This document shows, piece after piece, positions 26,218-37,824 of a stretch of 64,000 nucleotides of DNA (the first letter of the stretch is position 1; every line of letters begins with the position of its first letter). Below the pieces are notes generated by a model. That model saw nothing but the letters and a program-made list of their open reading frames with translations. It was not told the DNA's origin and did not search any database. The DNA comes from Falciphora oryzae (Eukaryota > Ascomycota > Sordariomycetes > Magnaporthales > Magnaporthaceae), in contig JNVV01000041.1 in NCBI GenBank assembly GCA_000733355.1, positions 334,458 to 398,457 on the forward strand. The letters run 5' to 3'. A program made the position numbers and the translations under genes.

Positions 26218-27118
26218 GCAACAAGACACTTCATCGGGGGCAGTGGCCGGACGACCATCCCTACTCATGGCTCGGCTTCCTTTATGGCATGCGTGGTAGA
26301 CGGAAATCGAAGGTTGGCTGGCAAAGCGTCGTGGCCTCGTATCCTCCACCTACCTTGCCGACAGCCCCTCCACTCGACCTCTCTACACCATGGGACATAG
26401 TCGGCTGCTGGCCTTCGCGTGAGCTGAAGACAAGCCCACCAAGCTAGCCAGGGCTTTGGCAGGCGCGTGGCGAAGACGTCTACACTTTTCCTGGCGTCGC
26501 ACTCGAAATGGCACAGGAAGCAAACCGCAGCTTCCCCGTCTTGAAGCGGCAACCCGTACCACCCGTCTCGCGGGCAGCCACATGGCCCTCTGCAACACCA
26601 AGGGCCACAAAACGACAAAAAAAAAAAACGCCAAGCCCAAGCACAAGCACAGGTGCACGGCACAACGCCCAGCCACGTGCTTGCCGCCCAGGACTGAGCT
26701 CTGGCGAGGGCTGTACAACTAGCAAACACACCATCGGCTCCTTCTGTCCTATAGATTTCCTCCGGTTGTTTTTCTTCCTTTTCCCCTTTACCTTTGTCAC
26801 ACTCTTGTTTTCTCGTTGCTAGGTGTTTTTTTTTTTTTTTTTTCAGCGGCCAACTGCACGCTTGACCCACATGATATGTGGGGTAGTGCTGATTTACATG
26901 TAGAATCGTTCCTCCTTCGCGGGAAATCCCAGCTGCATAATGCCGTGTTCTAGCAGCAATTGGCGAATCAAAAGGGTCGCGCATGGTGGACGGCTGATGC
27001 AAATTGGTCTTGTTTCTTCTCTTTTTTTTTTTTCTTTTTTTTTTTTTTTCGGCATGGGAAAAGCTTGCCCCTTTCCCCTCGATGTACTTTATTATCCGGC
27101 TTCTCCTTTCTAGCCTTT

Positions 27119-27487
27119 NNNNNNNNNNNNNNNNNNNNNNNNNNNNNNNNNNNNNNNNNNNNNNNNNNNNNNNNNNNNNNNNNNNNNNNNNNNNNNNNNN
27201 NNNNNNNNNNNNNNNNNNNNNNNNNNNNNNNNNNNNNNNNNNNNNNNNNNNNNNNNNNNNNNNNNNNNNNNNNNNNNNNNNNNNNNNNNNNNNNNNNNNN
27301 NNNNNNNNNNNNNNNNNNNNNNNNNNNNNNNNNNNNNNNNNNNNNNNNNNNNNNNNNNNNNNNNNNNNNNNNNNNNNNNNNNNNNNNNNNNNNNNNNNNN
27401 NNNNNNNNNNNNNNNNNNNNNNNNNNNNNNNNNNNNNNNNNNNNNNNNNNNNNNNNNNNNNNNNNNNNNNNNNNNNNNNNNNNNNNN
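27119..27487. other. Assembly gap (369 N)
   Basis: A run of 369 unknown bases, directly preceded by T-rich low-complexity DNA that probably broke the assembly. Confidence 0.99.
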
Positions 27488-28009
27488 GCCGGGATTATGT
27501 GAACTGCCTGCATGCCGAGGCTGCTAGATGGATGTGTCACGGCACCGTTTAAGCTGCCTGTCGTCTTCTCTCGTTTCTCTTTCCCCACCCAACAAGGCAA
27601 CGTTTTTCTATTTCTCGTGACCACTTTTGTTTTCTCTTGACCCCCGACTGCCCCCGGCCTCTGGCGATCTCTATCCTCCTGCGTCTCGAAATCTTTATTT
27701 TCCCGGGGGTCGGATTTTCTGACGTGAGCCCTCCGTCGAGGGCCGTTTATTGCTGTGCCTGGCTTCCATGCCACGACGTCCGTTGGGAGGCGGCGCGGCG
27801 GCGCGCGGTGCGTGCCTGTGCATGGCGGCGGGACTGCAGGCTGCGCTGCGCTGCACGATGCAGACGGTTGCAGGTCACACGCAAAAAAAAAAAAAAAAAA
27901 AAAAACGCACTTTGCTCACCCACCACCCACTCACATACACGCCTACGCTGCTGTCGCCCGCGGGAATAAACCACACCTCGACACATCCACATCCCACCCA
28001 TCCCACATG

Positions 28010-28013
<4 letters not shown>

Positions 28014-28050
<37 letters not shown>
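28014..28050. repeat. CA/AC dinucleotide repeat
   Basis: Thirty-seven bases of uninterrupted CA repeat in noncoding DNA. Confidence 0.95.
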
Positions 28051-28052
<2 letters not shown>

Positions 28053-29094
28053 CCAAGACAAAGCCTTCCGGGCGTCCGGGAACAGGGGCCCAAATATCCT
28101 GCTCGTTCAGGAACAGGACGGGTCGCCGCGGGGCGGGGCGGTGTGCAGAGAGCTGAGTTGAGTAGTGTGCGCCCGGGTCAGTCAGTGATGCCAATGGTGG
28201 CGGCCTTTCGGTGAGGGATGGGCTGTGCAACCCACCACCACCTACCTAGCAGGCTTCTTCCTCTGACCGAGCTTCTAGAACGAAAAACCAACCTTGGCGC
28301 CACGGGCTGTTCCCTAAAACAGAATTTGGTTTTTTTTTTTTGGGATGGAGATGACGGTTACTCGAAAGGGGAAGAGGAAAAAATTGTCGTGCTGTTGTTA
28401 TTGGTTTGCTGGAAAATCCCATCAGGCAGGTTTGCATTCTTGTTTTTCGCTTCGTCCACCGAAATACCAATGGGCATTCGCATCAAGGCTTTTTCTCTCC
28501 TTGTGCCTCCTGCCCAATGGTTCCCAACCAACTTTAATTCGGTCAAGGTGCATTTCGTTGTTCCTTCGCCACTGTTCAGCCCTGCGCCCTGCGAGGCGGC
28601 CCTGGCAGGCTCCCTCCCTGTCGCTCCGGTTGGCTAGCCATATCGGGGTATCCACATGACGGGCTGCTGTCGTGATGTGTCTGTATCGCAATACACATCA
28701 CTTTTAGTCCCCACGTTTGGGGTCACGAGACGGCTGTTCAAGGTCACCCTGCATGCTGGCGTCTATTTTTATTTTGACTGCCTGTCTATTTCTGGCTCTC
28801 CTGTGTCGGCTTTCTAGAATGTCAAGTCTCAAACTCCTGCGTGCTACTCAAACTTCCCTGAGCGAGAACCCCGAAGCTAAAAGAGTGGAATGCAAGGTGT
28901 GCATGTCAAATCCGGGCACAAAGGAGTGGACACCCGACGGCTTGTGATTCTAGAAACGTGGTGTACAAGCGGCAAGCGGCAAGCGAGTAAAGATAGTAAG
29001 GAACCGATCAACGAAGCGAGTCGGGCGGCTACATCATGTCTGAAGAAGGAAAGAGCACGGGACGAAAAAAGAAAGCACACATGGTGCTGCCGCG

Positions 29095-31361
29095 CTAGTC
29101 TCCAAGAGGAGAATGGACACGATGCTCCTGCTGCTCTTGTGGCGTGCTTGGCGTCTCGGGCCCTGTCTTGCCGAACGTGGCCCAGCCCGAAGCGGACGGC
29201 AGCGGTGACAAGCAGATGTGGGCAGTCGGGCTTATAAGCTTCCGCGGAGCGATAATCCGCTGCGGCTGGTAGACACCCCTTGTCGCGCTGCTCGTGAGGG
29301 CGCGGGTTGGCAGCGGGCGCACCAGCCCCAGCCCTGCCTGCCCTTCCGCCGGCTTGGCCAGGCTCAGTTTTGCCGGGACCAGGGGCACTGGCGCTAGATC
29401 GAACTGCTCCTGATCCTGCTTCTCGCCTTGCTGCGGCTTCTCCGGCTCTTCCCAGGGCGAGTCCAGGGCGCGCTGCTTGGTGGCCGCCATGGTCGCCGGC
29501 CCGACCGCGCCTCGCGCGTTCGCGGGGACGTTGAAGTAGTCTGGAGTGAGGCGGTGCTCGAGGGCCAGATTGGACTCGCTGCGCACCGGTTTGCTCTCCT
29601 TCTCGCTCCCCCGGAAGCGAGATGGCTTGTCATCGGGAATGCTCCCCGGCGCTATGCTCAGCGCCTCAATGGCTTCTGCAAAAGTCGGCCCTCCCTTGGT
29701 GCTGGCGAGCTTCTCCACCAGGCAGTCCGCGATGCTCGGCCGACGAGCCGGGATGAAATTATCATTCTTGATGTCAGTTTCGAAGCTCTCTTTGGTGTTG
29801 CAGCGTTTGGTGAAAGCCGAGATCGGCCTCGGCACCTTGGCCCGGGGTTCGGGGAAGCATGAATTTCGTGGCTGTCCAGACGTCGGCCGGGACGTGGCCT
29901 GCGTTGACGTTGGCCGCGGCGCGTTGCCCGTGACATGGCGCCACGCCTCGGGCATAACCCGTAGAAGCAGAAGACGAGAAGCCGGCAGGCAGGTGCAGAT
30001 GATGCCGATGCTGATCTCCACGAGTGACCATGCGGTGCCGCCGTAGTTGTCCCGTGTCGCGTTGGGAGACGCAGCGTACGTCACCAGCCCCTGAAGCCGG
30101 AGGAAGCTGACCAAAGTGGCGCTGCGGTGAACGCGCGTTGCAGTGTGTCAGTGGGCTGGCGCGTGTGAGGCGGCAGAGAGCCGGTCGGGCCCACGGAGTT
30201 GGTGCTAAGGATCTACTCACATGGCACCGATGCCCAACATAAAGCTCACCTGCAGCTTCTTCCGACCAGGCAGATGCATGCTTGATAGCTGGGACATGGG
30301 CAGATACAGAATCCAGAGATCAAAGGATATGCCTAGGGCCCCGTGCGCGCAGATAACGGTGTTGACGTTGACGCAAGTGGCTCCATCCTGACCCTGCCAT
30401 CTTGTCCAGGCGTACGAGATGGGTGTGCACTGGAAGATGAAGGTGATGACGAAGGAGCTTATGCAGAGAGTGTTGGCAATGGCGGTGCCCCAGAGGGCGT
30501 GACGCAGTCTCAGGGAGCCCCGTAGGCAGAGCCGCTCCGTCTGTCCAGTAGCGAAAAGGCGGATAAAAAGGTAAAGAAACGAGGTCTTGATGCACCAGAT
30601 GGTGGCGAGGTATATCGGCTCCATGACATAGAGCCAGTACGAAAAGTTGTTGACTTGTTGTGGAGCCAAAGTCCACTGGTCCCTCCCGAGCCCGGCATGG
30701 AGGAGCTTGAAGGCGGCAATGTAGTAGCACGGCAGGGAAAGTAGGTAAGCCATCATGGTCAAGCCGTCGTCGGGGGCCAAGCATGCCAAGGGAGGCAAGT
30801 GCGGGTCGGCCAGGAAGATCTTGGAGAGCAGGCGTAAAAGGACAAAGCTGCCCGAGACAAGCATGCCAGCCAAGCAGACGAGGCGGGTCAGGGTGTCGAG
30901 ATTCCTGGCAGAGATGCCACAGACCGTGTCCAACACATTTCGCGTTGCTGCGAGTTGCAGCGTCAGTGTCTATCCGAGGCTCAACGGAGTGCGGTTGGAA
31001 TAGAGGACTGGGTACGCACCGAGCTGGCTGACAACTGGGCAGGATGTGCCTGCGCAGGCAAGTATCGATACTTTCAATGTCGCGTTCTGGCAAATGCAGT
31101 CTTCCATCCTAGACTGGCAGCCGGAGTCGGCTTTCGCAGAGGTGTAGCAGGGGACCTATTTGGCTTCTTGTCAGCCACTGAATGGCTAGGGGCCTATGGG
31201 TCTTGACCTGGGAGTCTTACGGCGCAAGGCGGCAGTTCGTCGAGGAAGCGGTCTGATACAACTACATCGCGACCCTGGATGCCCTGTGCCGCCGCGGCGT
31301 ATTGAGTGAGCGATGCGAGCAGCAGGCACAGGACAGCCCAGAAGATGCTCGTGAACTTCAT
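29095..31361 (-). CDS. CFEM-domain seven-transmembrane receptor (PTH11-like GPCR)
   Basis: This is a predicted plasma-membrane receptor with an extracellular cysteine domain. The exons are 31361-31221, 31155-31020, 30947-30221 and 30121-29095 (676 aa). Introns are 65, 72 and 99 bp, with CTGAC branch points and donors GTAAGA, GTGCGT and GTGAGT. A signal peptide (MKFTSIFWAVLCLLLASL) is followed by a complete CFEM domain with all eight cysteines at 46, 50, 60, 67, 69, 81, 86 and 102; the first two introns cut inside it. Seven hydrophobic helices follow between about residues 108 and 375. The cytoplasmic tail of about 300 residues is Pro/Ser/Glu-rich. The family includes Magnaporthe Pth11, which acts in surface sensing upstream of cAMP signalling. 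The ligand is unknown. The family call is firm; its role here is inference. Confidence 0.9.
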
Positions 31362-33600
31362 CGCGGTCGGTTTGAGGAGGTGGGAGTCTCGGTTGCGCAC
31401 CGCCGACTGGATGATGTAGCAGGAGTTATCACCACAGGAGAGAGCGGCCAAGAAGGATGGAAGCAAGAACAAACCCAGGCGAGACAAGGTCGGGCTTTTG
31501 AGTCAAATATCTTCCCCACACATTTGCTCATCCTTCTGCGCTACAGAGCGCCCGATCCTGGCAGGCCTTGGGCCAGCCATTTATAAACGCAATCGGGGAG
31601 TCAAGCCGGAGCTCCATGGGGCTCGAGACCCGAGACCCGGACAGACAAGTCCGCGATGCCAGTGTCCGGCGCGCTGGCGGGCGAGCGTGGCTCGAGCGTG
31701 GCGCAACTCTCCCGGCGCCTGGCGGGCATGCTCGAGTCGGTGGGGAGCGAAGGTGATTTAGCAGCCGTGGAGGCTTTCGACGGCGCCAGCAAAAGGCGCA
31801 GAGCTCGGGCCGCGATGGCCGGCACAAAGAAGGCGGGCCTGCGCCACGTGTGCTGGGGAAGCGAAGGCGGCACAATGTCGAGACCTGGGCCACGCCAGCA
31901 AGGCCACGCCGTCTCCGATCGGACGAGGGAAGCTGATGGCGCTCCCGTCAAGCTTTCTGTGTCGGTCAAGGAAAGCTCTGTGTTGGCGATGGCAGCGATC
32001 GAGGCGTCGAGATTCTATTGGACGGTTTGCGAGCTGGACGGCTGCGCTTAGGCTGGGTATTTGCTCTGGAAAGGAAGGAGCCTGGCATTGCTGGGTGCGA
32101 TTACAAATGGGGAAATGTGGCCAGAAGGGAGGTACGACTTCGCGGGCGCGCCCTGTGAGGTTGACGTGGCACTCGACGCCGCCCACCTCGGTTCGCTCTT
32201 GAATGTGTACGAGCGCCAAGCCGCCCGATTCCGCATTCATCTTCATATTGTATGTTGGCAGCAGGATCAAAGTCAAACACAGCCACGCTCAGGGGTCTTT
32301 GGCGTAGGCAGCGCCGACCACGGTCCAGGGGTTCGAATAAAGTAAAACATGGCCGAGAACAACAAACAGCAACAAACTCGGTACGAATGGACTGTTTTCG
32401 AATCCTGTGATGGGGTAAAGAAAAGTCGATGCAAGTAATATACGCGATCAGCAGTTGTCTAAAGTCGGTCCATAGTGCTTTGAATCCTGACGCGTTTTTT
32501 TTTTTTTTTTTTTTTACCGCTAATAGCTGCTATTTATTGTCCGTTTGATAGTGCTTCCGTGCTAAATACAACCGGGGGTCCATGTGGAGGAATTACATTG
32601 TTCCCGTCATCCTCATCCCCGCCATCAGTGCCACCACAGCCACGATGGGTTTCGCCTCAATGAATTGCACCTTGAGGAAAGCGCAGGGGGCCTCGAAAAT
32701 GGCACTAAACCCGGCTAGGGAAGAAGCTATTCCCTTGTCAAAATCAACACAAGCCTTGGACTTGCTCGGCTGCTGAGATCGGTTTTCCTTTTCCCACCAA
32801 TCTTCACGGCGGTTTATCATTGTATGTCTGCAGAACGTGAAACGTGTGTGTAAATACCGAATCTGTTGGATTGCGTTGACCGGTGCAGGCAATCGGTAGA
32901 GCTCAGAGAGGGCCGGATCCGAGGGCCGGAGGGCCCGCAAGTTTGGGAACAGGGGAACGGCCTTTGGGCGGCCCAGAACGTGTATATATAGCCTCCTGTA
33001 TGCTCCCTCTCTGGCAGGCAGATCTCTTCCTCTTCATGCACAATAGAGAGACCATTCTACAGATCTAACTATCGTTGTTCATCATATTTGGAGATCTCCG
33101 AGCCTACAGGAGTACCTACTCCTACCAACAGAATCCCTATAGTTGAGATTGGTATAGTCCAATTGGTAAAGCTGCTTAGCATGGTACATGCGCCGGTAGG
33201 GAGTAGCCTGAACAGTGGGATTTGTGTTGACAAGGGTTTGATCCGCCCCGGTCAAAGACAGGACGTCGAGTTGTTCGCTCGACCCAAACAAGAACAAAAG
33301 TAGCGAGGGTATTGTTGAAGCAATGAAGGCCACAGAAGGATCCACTCAAGGTGGGAAGACAGGAAAATAAAAACAAAACCAAGAGGTATCAGGGAGTGTT
33401 GCCATCCCACTTTGACACCCTTGTCTAGTATCTAAAGCGGAAAAAAGAACGACACGACAGGAGTAGAAGAGAAGAAGAAAGGATGTATTCGCCAAGAAAC
33501 GGCTAAAAGAGAGCACTTGGTGCTTGGTATTGAGTGCTCAGCGAGGTGTTGTTCAATTCCCTGCTGGCCGAGAGCCTCTTGAGCGGCCGAAGACTCGGGT
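31362..33600. other. Intergenic region upstream of the CFEM receptor
   Basis: I find no convincing protein gene. A 131-codon plus frame at 31656-32051 has no recognisable family. T21 lies at 32495-32515 and a TATA-like TATATATA at about 32982-32989. At 33150-33166 and 33234-33244 there are A-box-like and degenerate B-box-like (GGTTTGATCC) elements on the plus strand, possibly a tRNA-derived SINE relic. Confidence 0.4.
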
Positions 33601-33837
33601 TCAGGGGAGGGGGAGAGTCTTGCAGCCGGTGCACCTGATATGCCCTCGCCCCTCGGCATAGCATAGCACGCACTCTACGGCCTCAGGGATGTTGATATAG
33701 CGGCAGGTGCAGCACCGCCATGAGCCGGCTCGATATTCCTCGTTTCGGTCTGGCCTGTCCGAATACATAACACATGGGTTATAGTGAGTGATGTGCTTTC
33801 CGACTTTATCCTCTGGGCACGTTTTTGCTGAGGCCAT
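33601..33837 (-). CDS. Small three-knuckle zinc-ribbon-like protein
   Basis: This is a 78-residue protein without a signal peptide. The C-terminal half carries WRCCTC (C42/C45), ECVLC (C56/C59) and RCTGC (C69/C72), i.e. CxxC-10-CxxC-9-CxxC, with His66 nearby. This resembles RanBP2-type or zinc-ribbon folds (W-x-C-x2-C followed by a second pair). The N-terminal 38 residues are polar and unrecognised. Function is unknown. It has the same knuckle order as the plus-strand gene at 26047. A longer minus frame ends about 20 bp upstream (33857) and could be an unrecognised neighbour, but I cannot join the two. It is likely real because of the ordered cysteine pairs. Confidence 0.5.
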   Translation of the reverse strand: MASAKTCPEDKVGKHITHYNPCVMYSDRPDRNEEYRAGSWRCCTCRYINIPEAVECVLCYAEGRGHIRCTGCKTLPLP

Positions 33838-36800
33838 CTTGTATCTATTTCGATTCTTACATTATGGTTTGATTTTGATGCTCTGCGACCCTTCTTCTTG
33901 TTCTCCGTGAGGGAGGTGGTGAGCGCGTGTTGTCTTTGAATTCGTAATATAGCTTTGTGAACAGCTTGATGCTTGAGATGCTGCCTTTCCAGAAATCGAA
34001 GCTGCTTCCCAAAGCTGAGAACATGAAGCGGTCGTGGACATCGCCGCCATTTATACAGCATCGTCCAACGGTGACTGGGCGTCCTACTCTGCCTGATGAG
34101 CCAACGCTAGTCGCGCAGAGGTCTACGTACCGGTCCTGAGTGGCATCGCGGCTCCTGCTACATCCCTCAGATGGGCCTCCCACGCACCACGCTCCGTGAC
34201 ACACCTCAAAAGTAGCTCGGGGCGCGCTGTTTAAGGAGGGCCGGCGGAGCTGGCCGCGTTTGCCCGCTGGTGGTAGCCGATAATACATGCGCCCCACGTG
34301 CCCACCCCCTTTCCACAGACCAGAGTTGGGGTTAATTACTAGGGAAATAAACGCCCTCCAAGTCTTCAAGGGTGACACGGGGGAGGGTTTTTTTTCGCGC
34401 AGTCGGCGGAGAGATAGAGGCTCAGTACCAAACCGGCCGATCCACGGTCAAGTCGGTGAGTCCACCACCGCCCTAAAGAGGAAGGACCTCTGCCACACTC
34501 ATCTGAAATGGGGACATGCAGACGAGCGGCGTCTTCCCCGGGGGAACGTCAGTCCTGCAGGGCGCCAGGGGGGCGGCTTCTAGAAGATTTCCTGGCGGGT
34601 CAGCTTCGGCGTGAGTCGACGTCACATCGTTCGTGGGCCTGTGGGAGCGCCTCGCGTGGGGAGGAGCAAAAAGCTCGACAGAGGCGGCCCTTCGTGGGTC
34701 GCTGCCGATTTCCCGCGGCCGCGGATTGGGGATCGGGCGTTTCCCGGGATGAGAGGGGCTGTGTGGCCGAGGAGAGGGAACGAAGTCGTGACGCCTCCGT
34801 TCTGCCTGGACGGACACGTCCTAGTCACACCGGTTCGTGCTTGGCGCGCAGCACGTGGGGTGCCGGGCCAAGAAGGAGGGTTGGTGCTGCCCATCTAGGT
34901 CCAGAAATGCCGCGAGGGAGAGCGGCAGGGCTGTCCCGGATCTGATCCCGCTAGGCCGTATATGGGGGCGTGGCAGCCACCGGGAAACGGGTTCCTGGGG
35001 CTTTCTAGACGTCCCTCCGAGTCCAAACGTTCCCCGAAGCATCGCGTGCGCCATGCCCGGCAGGCCTGGTGCCTCATGGGAGGCAAGCAATCGCATCGGT
35101 GGTCCTCCTGCTCCCTCTGGCGCAGGTGGCGGAGCATTTACAGTGCACTTTTAACGGGGCCCATAAAGAATGTAACGAGGCACCAAGCAGCTGGAACTGG
35201 CAGAGCGAAAGGAATGGATGTGACGCAAGGCCGTCGCGCCAGCTCCTTTGTCCGCGGCCAATGGACCGAGTCGGATAAACGAGGCCATCCGCAGGCGCCC
35301 TCCACACCTGCTGCTATCACCAGAGAGGCTTGCTGCGGACGCCCCGGGGATCCATCGTGCGGCCTTTTGCTGGCACACACCGGCCGACACATGACGGGGG
35401 TGCTTTCCATGGAGCGCTTCATGGAAAAGTTCCATCTTGGTCAAGAAGATGACTAGCAAATCTCTCCTTTATCCCGCCCTGGGCGTGGCGGGTGCTCATT
35501 GGGCTGGATTCGAGGAGGTCCAGAACTTGGCCTGCCTTTTTTTTATTGCTTACGTCGCATCCATTCCAGGGGGACCGGCCATGGAAGAGGCGCTCTGTGT
35601 TGTGCCGTGCTGCGAGCCGGCGGGGCTGTCTTCCCTCCATCTGCAACCCCTCCCCTTGCGTCCCGCCGATATGCCGCCGCAGCCTTCCCGGCCTGTACCT
35701 GCCGAGCGTCCTCAACGGCTGCCGCCAGGGTCCTGGCGTTGTTTTCCCTGGGTCCCGTTTCCTGTTTCTGTCGTCTCCAAATCTGCCCTTTTCTGTCTCA
35801 TTTAAAACGGAGAAGAGCTTGTTTTTTGGGTCTTGGGGAAGCCGGGGCTGGCATCGCGGCAACGTAGCATGTGGATCGTCCTCGCTGCCTTCAAAGTGCT
35901 CATCCGCCGCAGTCCTGAGTCACTCCCTAGAGGTATTCAGTACGTCATGGGTGACGTTGGCGGTCTAGAATGGTGTGGTTTCTCTCTTCGAGATCCTCAT
36001 CCTCCTCTCCTTCGTTCTCGATCCCGCGCTCGACAAGGTCAGTGCCACAAGAAACATGTGACCATGCGTTGGCGCGAGTACACTGCTCATCCCTCGACTG
36101 ACAGGCGAGGGGCAGTGCCATTTCATAGCTTCCTTGCTTTCTCGGGTGCATGGCCGGGCAGGCTGGGCAAACTACTGATCCTGTTGGCTTAGAAAGGAGG
36201 TGGGTGATCGGGGTTATGTGCTTGCCCGTCGACAAGTACCCTCCTTAGCTGTGATGCCAAGACGCATGAGGCATGAGGCAGCTCTTTTCACTCTCCCCTC
36301 GGCATGCCCGAGAATGGGGCAAACACTATTCTGTGCACAATGGTTGACCGCTTTTTGATCATGCCGTTCATTGATACCCAAAATGTTGGCGGCCATCGAG
36401 TTCTATTATCTCTGCAGCTAGGCGTGGGGAAGGGACGGCAAAAAGGGGAGCAGGAAACTTGCAAAGATCCTAGGGCTGACGTTCAAGAACACCGAAGCAG
36501 GGGGGCAAGACCGCAACCCCGGAACCGATGCGGCTCTGCGCACTCAGGTCTCAGATCGGGCCTTTGGCTGCAGTTGGTGGGCACTGAGAGCGACTGTGCC
36601 GCTCGCCTTGCTGACACCCATGTCAGACAGGCTGCCCAGAAGTGTGCTTTCCGCTGCCCTCCCTGTTTCTGGGCTGGCGGTTCCTGCACATTTACCCGGG
36701 GAAACAGTCGGGTCTGGTCGGAGGCACAGCACAAGCGATATTTCTGTGTGACACCAAAACGAGGCCAAAAAAAAAACCTAAGTAAAACAGAGTGGGAAGA

Positions 36801-37824
36801 AGCGTTGTGGGAAAAGAATATTGGACTCCCTACCTACTGAAGCGGGATAGAGCAGCCACACCGAAACCCCTCCAAAGGAGGCCTAGGAGGTCGGCTCATG
36901 GAGGGCTGGGGAACCACCGATCGAGGCGTGAGCAGCCCCACACACCCTCTGCCCAGTCGGCCTCTTGTAGCAGCGGCCATCCATGGATACCTTGGGCCGT
37001 GAAAAAAAATGAACGGGGAGGGCAGGAAACAAGACCATCACTCGGCCGAGTTTCTTTCGCTTCGCAGTCTTGCCATTAATCACGGCCGGCACCGAGCGAT
37101 GGGGGAGCCCCTTGGCCGGCTCCGTCCTGGCCTGCCAAGCTGAGAGGCCGGAGTGACCGAGGAGCGGGACTTTGCAATGGATACGCCTATTCGAGACGCA
37201 GAACTGGGGAAGGGCAGATAGAGCTTATGTCGCTCCCAAATATCGTGCTCTTCGGATCCCGTCCCGCGAAGCGCAGGGGTCGGGTCGGATTTCCGACGAT
37301 GGCCGGCCGAGGGGGATCGAGAATGGGCTGTTCAATGTCTCTGGCATGCAATGGTCTTGCAGGGGCTTGGTGGACGTTCGTATGCATGTGCGGCGTCGCG
37401 CCTTGTCCTCATCTGCTAACACGTAATTTGCGGCCAACTTTGGCCGGATATCTTTTGATGATATTATGTAGGCGACACGAACTCGTGAGCGCCAGGCGGC
37501 TTTTTCACCGACAATAATGGCGGGCTTATGCGATACTTGGTTCAAGTCATCTTGCCTCCAGTCTCGAAGGAATGCCGACACCGGCTCACTCACGTACGTA
37601 TCCTATTCAGCTTAAGACAAACCCCAGCAGTCGTCACTCCTTGCATTTTTCTTCCTCGCCGCCTAGGCGTCTCGCATCGTCTCTGCCCGACGGTGGTCCG
37701 GAAGGTTGCGCAGGCTCACACCGTTGCCTTGGCCTTGGCACTCTTCCGGACGTTTGAGCCAAAGGGAGCTGATGCCAGGCGCGCTGCAACGCGCGAGCTG
37801 CGGCACAGGCCTTGCGACGCCGCT
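33838..37824. other. 4-kb stretch without a supportable gene
   Basis: Overlapping frames on both strands, none with a recognisable family. A minus frame at 33857-34378 ends in a protein-like run (FMFSALGSSFDFW, then SSIKLFTKLYYEFKDN) that might be an exon of something real, but I find no start, partner exon or family. The rest looks noncoding. Confidence 0.4.

Larger units (their letters stand above)
26218..29094. other. Intergenic region with second assembly gap
   Basis: I see no gene here. The region contains T18 at 26826-26843, near-continuous T at about 27020-27050, the N run 27119-27487, A23 at 27883-27905 and an AC repeat at 28014-28050. An 18-bp segment at 28732-28749 also occurs at 22581-22598. 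Confidence 0.5.

Noticed and set aside
31656..32051. 131-codon plus frame divergent from the CFEM receptor
   Set aside because: Protein-like in part but no family, no clear promoter, and competing frames on the other strand.
33857..34378. Minus frame ending in FMFSALGSSFDFWKG-type text
   Set aside because: The last 60 codons look protein-like, but start, partner exon and family are missing, so I mention it only within the intergenic entry.
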